64,000 bases of DNA from Megalonaias nervosa. Taxonomy: Eukaryota > Mollusca > Bivalvia > Unionida > Unionidae. Location: the NCBI GenBank assembly GCA_016617855.1, contig JAECUM010003690.1, positions 29,783-93,782 on the forward strand. Reading direction: 5' to 3'. The notes under the pieces are model-generated. The model was not told the DNA's origin. It searched no databases and worked only from the letters and a program-made list of their open reading frames with translations. Shown piece after piece: positions 63,201 to 64,000 of this stretch; position 1 is the first letter of the stretch; each line of letters begins with the position of its first letter. The translations under genes and the position numbers were made by a program.

Positions 63201-63782
63201 CTTTTTTGTATTGTATAAATTATACTTGAGTTTATAATTTCTTTCAGGAACATAAAACCTTATTGATTTGTGAAATACATTCCTGTTAAATTTCTTTTTT
63301 GTATTGTATAAATTATTTTTCTTTCCAGTAATGGTTTGCCGTCCCTTAGTAAGATGTTAGGATACAGTATCTTGCTGAATACACATTTATCTAAGAAATA
63401 ATTGTTTTCAATAAAAGGTTTCAGTCATTTGACACATATTGTGTATTTATACCAAATAAATAAAACTATATAGTTTTTGTTAACTATTCTTAGCTAAAAA
63501 TGAATTCAATTTTCATATGTGTTTATTGCGTCTTGTTTTGCACAGGACCTCTCAGGGAAGTAATTCTTAGCCAGGAAGATAACCAACCTGTATGATACTA
63601 AAAGAGGCCATTTACAGGCTGTTCAGTAGTTCATTTATGTCTGCCTTTTGCATTATGTCATTAATTCTTTTACTTCTTCGTATTTCAGGAATCCCAAATG
63701 GCAGATGATGCTATCCAGGGAATAATTAATCTAACAAAGAATGATTCAACATTTGACTCTCTTTTCAAGCTCTTTTTTGATG
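23632..63782 (+). CDS. NPAT: NPAT-like LisH protein, histone gene coactivator (5' seven exons; 3' end outside window)
   Basis: NPAT activates replication-dependent histone genes in histone locus bodies and is a cyclin E-CDK2 target in vertebrates. Exons: 23632-23680, 32878-33048, 43075-44187, 45193-45334, 49799-49904, 55857-56036, 63689-63782; they join into 618 residues plus one base. The LisH motif spans about residues 8-40 (LPSEVARLVLGYL then CLKTYQSFLKE, as in NPAT). NALWRQFD and ARTRCQIADI follow in exon 3, matching the NPAT SSLWKKLD and ARTRTGIAEI region. EKLAENINK is at 541-549, and exon 7 carries MADDAIQGIINLT, matching MSEEAIQDILEQT. An in-frame TAA lies three codons before the ATG. 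Long exon 3 is low-complexity, Ser-rich and poorly conserved. Human NPAT is about 1427 residues, so more than half lies to the right. Orthology is strong; function is inferred from the family. Confidence 0.88.
23758..23871 (+). pseudogene. LINE reverse transcriptase C-terminal scrap
   Basis: Reads VAFLRRNLCYCLEKGRSAYL then YFVRSILEYRSSIWNSY before a stop, the typical post-palm sequence of non-LTR enzymes (LGFLRRNL...A Y..LVRS.LEY...VW.P). About 37 codons only; no flanking domains found. Dead fragment just inside NPAT intron 1. Confidence 0.72.
24548..24785 (+). mobile_element. tRNA-derived SINE, family A, second copy
   Basis: Same body as the copy at 5074: GTATGTGAGAAAGCTTGCCA, CAGCTTCTCGTAGG, GGTTCTTCCTCCAC and the CAACGACAACAAC tail. 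The B box is closer to consensus (GGTTCGAGTCTC), but the A-box end is truncated or decayed (starts near CTTTAATGGTCTGAAGC). Confidence 0.8.
26704..27024 (+). mobile_element. tRNA-derived SINE, family B
   Basis: Head with A box TGGCCTAGTGG (26713-26723) and B box GGTTCAATCCC (26757-26767), the spacing of a tRNA gene. The body contains CATACCAAAGACTTACAGAA, AGCATTAAGAGGTTAGTGTT and GGGTGGGACATCAT, and ends in ATTGTTAAAGCTACATTAAA followed by a (CA)n tail. A truncated second copy is at 37022-37286. Could be mistaken for a tRNA gene, but the acceptor stem does not pair and the body is shared with the other copy. Confidence 0.85.
27134..27300. mobile_element. Short MITE, ATGTGTTTC ends
   Basis: 167 bp; left ATGTGTTTCTGGTTGCAC and, in inverted orientation, right ATGTGTTTCCGGTGAACC. 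A second copy with the same interior (CACTGGTTTTAAAATTAG, CATTGAGAAACAG) is at 34848-35008. Confidence 0.72.
27482..29871 (+). pseudogene. SAP-SWIM-YqaJ nuclease of the ISL2EU-type element (broken)
   Basis: Begins MDLNKGRSDPS; a T-run one base short near 27557 shifts the frame inside a SAP-like motif (VLDLSDF then GLSVSGTKNELIKRVKDA). A SWIM zinc finger is split by an intron at 28080-28680 (GT-AG): GCECEAG joins DGEACNHVAALLY, giving the CxC...CxH pattern. A YqaJ/lambda-exonuclease-like domain follows: GSCPDG, LEIKCP (E-x-K) and, past a stop at 29618, SYYYHVQGQIA (QGQ motif). Lesions: the SAP frameshift, TAA at 28907, TAG at about 29618, and a frameshift in a T-run near 29740. Its role in transposition is not established to my knowledge. 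Confidence 0.82.
28362..28436 (+). repeat. (AT)n microsatellite
   Basis: About 36 AT units with one ATGT interruption, inside the intron of the YqaJ pseudogene. Confidence 0.95.
30694..32675 (-). pseudogene. THAP-DDE transposase of the ISL2EU-type element (broken)
   Basis: Starts MASAPRSRKKNRHYCSVCSN; the THAP zinc finger ligands CxxC (CSVC) and CSTHF are visible. A TAG at 32538-32540 interrupts it where the family usually has Trp. An intron at 32011-32385 (GTAAGT...CACAG) follows. Then MSESTDKPDHTEL to LDKCE, a stop, and TKELVNEGNTIREV in the same frame. The DDE_4-type catalytic domain reads VIIDCTELYTENP (first Asp), GISPFGIITFV, WAGSISDQQITR, VPDKGFVIADM (second Asp) and MATE followed by TGA and VKNFRILQG, where Glu is probably the third catalytic residue. 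C terminus LQPPLLLDD. At least three stops and two frame changes: inactive. Confidence 0.85.
32878..33048 (+). CDS. NPAT: NPAT exon 2 (LisH C-terminal half)
   Basis: Residues 17-73 plus one base; acceptor ATTTCAG|GCTATT and donor TGTA|GTAAGT. Reads YLKEQKCLKTYQSFLKE, the second LisH helix, then GKNLINMLQEYAALK, matching GKNLTTILNEYVAMK of NPAT. It lies only about 95 bp after the ISL2EU-type transposon. Confidence 0.88.
33600..33885 (+). repeat. 24-bp minisatellite
   Basis: About twelve imperfect copies of a unit like GCATATGGACCCAATGTGGT plus ATAT. The unit length is a multiple of three, so stop-free frames persist on both strands (plus: YGPNVVYA repeated; minus: LGPYAYTT repeated). Two insertions interrupt the array. 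Not treated as coding. Confidence 0.88.
34325..34835 (+). repeat. 48-bp minisatellite
   Basis: About ten copies around ATTCTTGCTGATCATCT followed by GTATTCACCTTTTGAATATT and AAGATCTGG. The central copies are nearly identical and the outer ones decayed. Further decayed copies continue at about 35025-35150, beyond an inserted MITE. Confidence 0.88.
34848..35008. mobile_element. Short MITE inserted in the 48-bp array
   Basis: Same family as 27134-27300: GTGTTTCCTGTTGCACTGG, AACCATGGGGG, CATTGAGAAACAG and an inverted AAACGT-type right end. Array copies lie on both sides. Confidence 0.68.
35171..35385 (+). mobile_element. MITE-like fragment, GGGCTGTTCCAG family
   Basis: Begins GGGCTGTTCCAGTAAAACAT followed by a C-rich run, like the ends at 4163 and (inverted) 41621. 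A convincing right end was not found; the body contains a T/G-rich segment. The boundary at 35385 is approximate. Confidence 0.5.
36020..36299. repeat. 280-bp imperfect palindrome
   Basis: Left arm from AGGTGCTCAACGCGAGCTTG to CATACTATATA; right arm is its near-complement, ending CTCGCGTTGAGCACCT. The arms (about 130 bp each) share long exact blocks such as GAGTGACAAAAATACCTCAG and CCGTTCTGACATTGGACC, with about 20 AT-rich bases at the centre. A strong hairpin former. Confidence 0.88.
37022..37286 (+). mobile_element. tRNA-derived SINE, family B, 5'-truncated copy
   Basis: Same body as 26704-27024 (CATACCAAAGACTTTCAAAA, AGCATTAAGAGGTTAGTGTT, GGGTGGGACATCATGC) and (CA)n tail, but the tRNA-like head is missing. 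Confidence 0.85.
41465..41621 (-). mobile_element. MITE-like fragment, GGGCTGTTCCAG family
   Basis: Inverted orientation: GGGCTGTTCCAGTAAAATTT followed by ATACCCCCCAGGGGGAAGGC, the pattern of the MITE at 4163. The other end is unclear. Confidence 0.5.
43075..44187 (+). CDS. NPAT: NPAT exon 3 (long, Ser-rich)
   Basis: 1113 nt; acceptor TTAACAG|ATGAAA, donor AAAAG|GTATTT, residues 74-444 plus one base. The first about 50 residues are conserved (NALWRQFDSVVEHL, ARTRCQIADISHAKAARCK). The remainder is acidic, Ser/Thr/Asp-rich and probably disordered, with minimal proline-directed sites in MSSPQKS and IKSPLEL. It is the longest open frame in the window and has no stop over 370 codons, which supports it as a genuine exon. 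Confidence 0.88.
44188..45192. other. NPAT intron 3
   Basis: AT-rich; holds a 205-bp MITE immediately before the acceptor (separate entry). Nothing else recognised. Confidence 0.6.
44953..45157. mobile_element. MITE with TA target duplication
   Basis: 205 bp flanked by TA (44951-44952, 45158-45159). Ends pair: CCATATGCACTCACTTATAA at left and CCATTTATACTTGCTTATAG (inverted) at right. It ends about 35 bp before NPAT exon 4, within reach of the branch-point region. Confidence 0.7.
45193..45334 (+). CDS. NPAT: NPAT exon 4
   Basis: 142 nt, residues 445-491 plus two bases; acceptor TGCTACAG|AGAGCA, donor GGAAAAA|GTAAGT. Contains VTPTKQHP (a full CDK consensus T-P-x-K at 454-457) and ends in KSPRRK, which becomes a basic cluster once joined to exon 5. 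FISSAKLLQSLTDAFQAGK is a short predicted helix. Confidence 0.82.
46319..46374 (+). repeat. (AT)n microsatellite
   Basis: About 28 uninterrupted AT units. Confidence 0.95.
47887..49625 (+). pseudogene. Ty3/Gypsy-type gag-protease remnant
   Basis: Starts MSSKEENFILNPSLERLESF and soon hits a stop (DELI then TAG). A charged coiled-coil segment (KLKHKNEIELSKLK, then Glu/Lys/Gln repeats) follows. A SCAN-like gag core reads SADYDLLKECILEGYELVPE and AYRQKFRNYK (about 48570-48670). A CCHC zinc knuckle, CTYCKEKGHIISDC (CX2CX4HX4C, about 49050-49092), follows, then RDTGASQS (about 49317), the D-T-G motif of a retropepsin. It ends GDMVVINPLKTDKV near 49590. Reverse transcriptase, integrase and LTRs were not seen. 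Many stops and frameshifts. An old retroelement copy in the sense orientation of NPAT. Confidence 0.82.
49799..49904 (+). CDS. NPAT: NPAT exon 5
   Basis: 106 nt, completes Lys492 then residues 493-527; acceptor TTTTTTCAG|ACCTCC, donor GGAG|GTAACA, ends in phase 0. Begins PPKKRISSASASDRS, basic then Ser-rich. It sits about 180 bp after the last recognisable piece of the Gypsy fragment, but the phase fit on both sides assigns it to NPAT. Confidence 0.8.
50467..50484 (+). repeat. (GA)n microsatellite
   Basis: Short GA run, about nine units. Confidence 0.85.
51253..51292 (+). repeat. (GA)n microsatellite
   Basis: About 19 GA units with one GAA interruption. Confidence 0.9.
54230..55080 (+). repeat. 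Degenerate tandem repeat, unit about 180-190 bp
   Basis: Four to five units, each with TTATATTTCCTAAACC-like, TTGATxGATTTTxTTCATACT-like, ATTCATTCTGxxACATGCC-like and GGGGTCAAGGTCATAG-like blocks in the same order. Visible near 54360, 54530, 54690, 54860 and 55020. Confidence 0.75.
55857..56036 (+). CDS. NPAT: NPAT exon 6
   Basis: 180 nt, phase 0 on both sides, residues 528-587. Acceptor is a tandem TAG-CAG, so the exon may start at 55857 or 55860 (one Gln difference). Reads LHEKLAENINKGL, matching LQEKLAENINKFL of human NPAT, then a Lys/Ser linker and STLDDLFDMQ, similar to the TSIDEFLGL segment. Donor ATGCAG|GTTGGT. Confidence 0.9.
56969..59207. mobile_element. hAT-like non-autonomous element (2.2 kb)
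   Basis: Left end CAGAGTTCCCACGCAGG and, inverted at the right, CAGGGTTCCTGCCAC, fitting the CAGxG ends of hAT elements. Subterminal GTCTGGAAAA-type repeats occur inside both ends (57000-57090 and 59125-59180). The flanking octamers TAATAATG and ATAATAAC do not match exactly, so the target duplication is unproven. No intact transposase frame. Confidence 0.65.
58365..59050 (+). repeat. Diverged internal duplication in the hAT-like element
   Basis: Two copies of roughly 300-380 bp share the ordered blocks TGTATGACTCA, AAAGGCTTCxGAAGTACC, ATTTCAGCTTGAAATAAC-like, GACCAATATTAAA-like, GGTGGATGGTCCATGTGTTT-like and ATATCATxAA-ATGAGTTCA. First copy about 58410-58660, second about 58700-59050. Confidence 0.75.
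60020..61560 (+). repeat. Degenerate tandem repeat, same family as 560-1720, opposite orientation
   Basis: Recurring blocks AATGGATGGTxATxTTGACA, TTTTCACTAAAAGACTTCTT, CCTAAATAAAAATGGTGCTG and CATCxAATATGGCTGCCAT, in the order of the reverse complement of the left-end array. Spacing 120-146 bp, more decayed than the left array. Confidence 0.75.
61400..61525. repeat. 40-bp direct-plus-inverted triplet (foldback)
   Basis: Copy 1 at 61400-61439, copy 2 at 61442-61480 with one substitution, and an exact inverted copy of copy 1 at 61486-61525. The core is GGAGAAGCAGTTTTTATGAG. The last two form a hairpin with a five-base loop. Confidence 0.92.
63132..63318 (+). repeat. 94-bp tandem duplication
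   Basis: Two nearly identical copies starting TTGAGTTTATAATTTCTTTC at 63132 and 63226, differing at a few positions. Each contains a TTTCTTTCAG|GAACATAA sequence that looks like a splice acceptor. Confidence 0.92.
63689..63782 (+). CDS. NPAT: NPAT exon 7 (last exon in window)
   Basis: 94 nt, residues 588-618 plus one base; acceptor TATTTCAG|GAATCC, donor GATG|GTGAGC. Reads MADDAIQGIINLTKNDSTF then SLFKLFFDG, a clear match to the conserved NPAT block with AIQDILEQTESDP and ALFDLFDYG. A long (TC)n microsatellite begins within about 10 bases of the donor. Confidence 0.9.
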
Positions 63783-63785
63783 GTG

Positions 63786-63843
<58 letters not shown>

Positions 63844-64000
63844 TCTGAAAAATGATTATATGCAATGTTGTGCTCTCTTTCTCTCTCTCTCTCTCTCTCA
63901 TTTCTGAAAAATAATTATATGCCATGTAAACTTGATGGTTGAAACCAAGATATCGTTCCTTATTAATGGTTTGATGTATTACCAGGCTGGAATTTAAATT
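63783..64000. other. Start of NPAT intron 7
   Basis: Consists of two TC/CT microsatellites (63789-63841 and 63875-63899) separated by a short duplicated segment (TTTCTGAAAAATxATTATATGC). Nothing else before the window ends. Confidence 0.7.
63789..63841 (+). repeat. (TC)n microsatellite at the exon 7 donor
   Basis: About 26 uninterrupted CT/TC units starting right after the GTGAGC donor of NPAT exon 7. Confidence 0.95.

Larger units (their letters stand above)
56037..63688. other. NPAT intron 6 (7.7 kb)
   Basis: Holds a 2.2-kb hAT-like element, the 146-bp repeat family in the plus orientation, a 40-bp foldback and a 94-bp tandem duplication (separate entries). No coding exon found. Confidence 0.6.

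Noticed and set aside
63698..63907. Open frame extending past exon 7 into Ser-Leu repeats
   Set aside because: The first 28 codons are NPAT exon 7; the remainder is read-through of the (TC)n tract after a good donor.

Overview
This 64-kb window is eukaryotic, intron-rich and AT-rich. It is packed with DNA transposons, MITEs, tRNA-derived SINEs, microsatellites and longer tandem repeats. That repeat content, with animal-type splice sites and animal PEX7 and NPAT homologues, points to an invertebrate metazoan. A lophotrochozoan such as a bivalve mollusc is my best guess, but this is inference and not proven here.

Two host genes can be supported and they are divergently arranged. On the minus strand, exons 1-6 of PEX7 (WD40 receptor for PTS2 peroxisomal proteins) run from 23273 down to 2089, including a 36-nt microexon. 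The 3' exons lie beyond the left edge. On the plus strand, exons 1-7 of an NPAT-like gene (LisH coactivator of replication-dependent histone genes) run from 23632 to 63782 and continue past the right edge. Only about 358 bp separates the two start codons, so this stretch is a probable bidirectional promoter. All 13 exons have consistent splice phases and open frames. Nothing suggests that the two proteins act in one pathway; the link is shared promoter space.

The rest is introns filled with mobile DNA. PEX7 introns hold a 146-bp repeat array (about 560-1720), MITEs (4163-4344, 6573-6706), a tRNA-type SINE (5074-5335), a 1.65-kb TA-flanked element (7479-9125), decayed LINE and Tigger/pogo fragments (15.7-16.8 kb), and a roughly 5.3-kb DNA transposon with a broken DDE/C2H2 protein (17692-22974) into which a second 1.6-kb element has inserted (21364-22959). 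NPAT intron 1 holds a SINE pair and a nearly full-length, mutated ISL2EU-type element (27373-32783). That element carries two convergent genes: a SAP-SWIM-YqaJ nuclease and a THAP-DDE transposase. Intron 2 holds 24-bp and 48-bp minisatellites, a 280-bp palindrome and a truncated SINE. Intron 4 holds the gag-protease part of a decayed Ty3/Gypsy retrotransposon. Intron 6 holds a 2.2-kb hAT-like element, the same 146-bp family as the left end but in opposite orientation, and a perfect 40-bp foldback.

All assignments come from reading the sequence and from remembered family motifs; no alignment or database search was run. Exon boundaries should be good to a base or two. Element boundaries are less certain.
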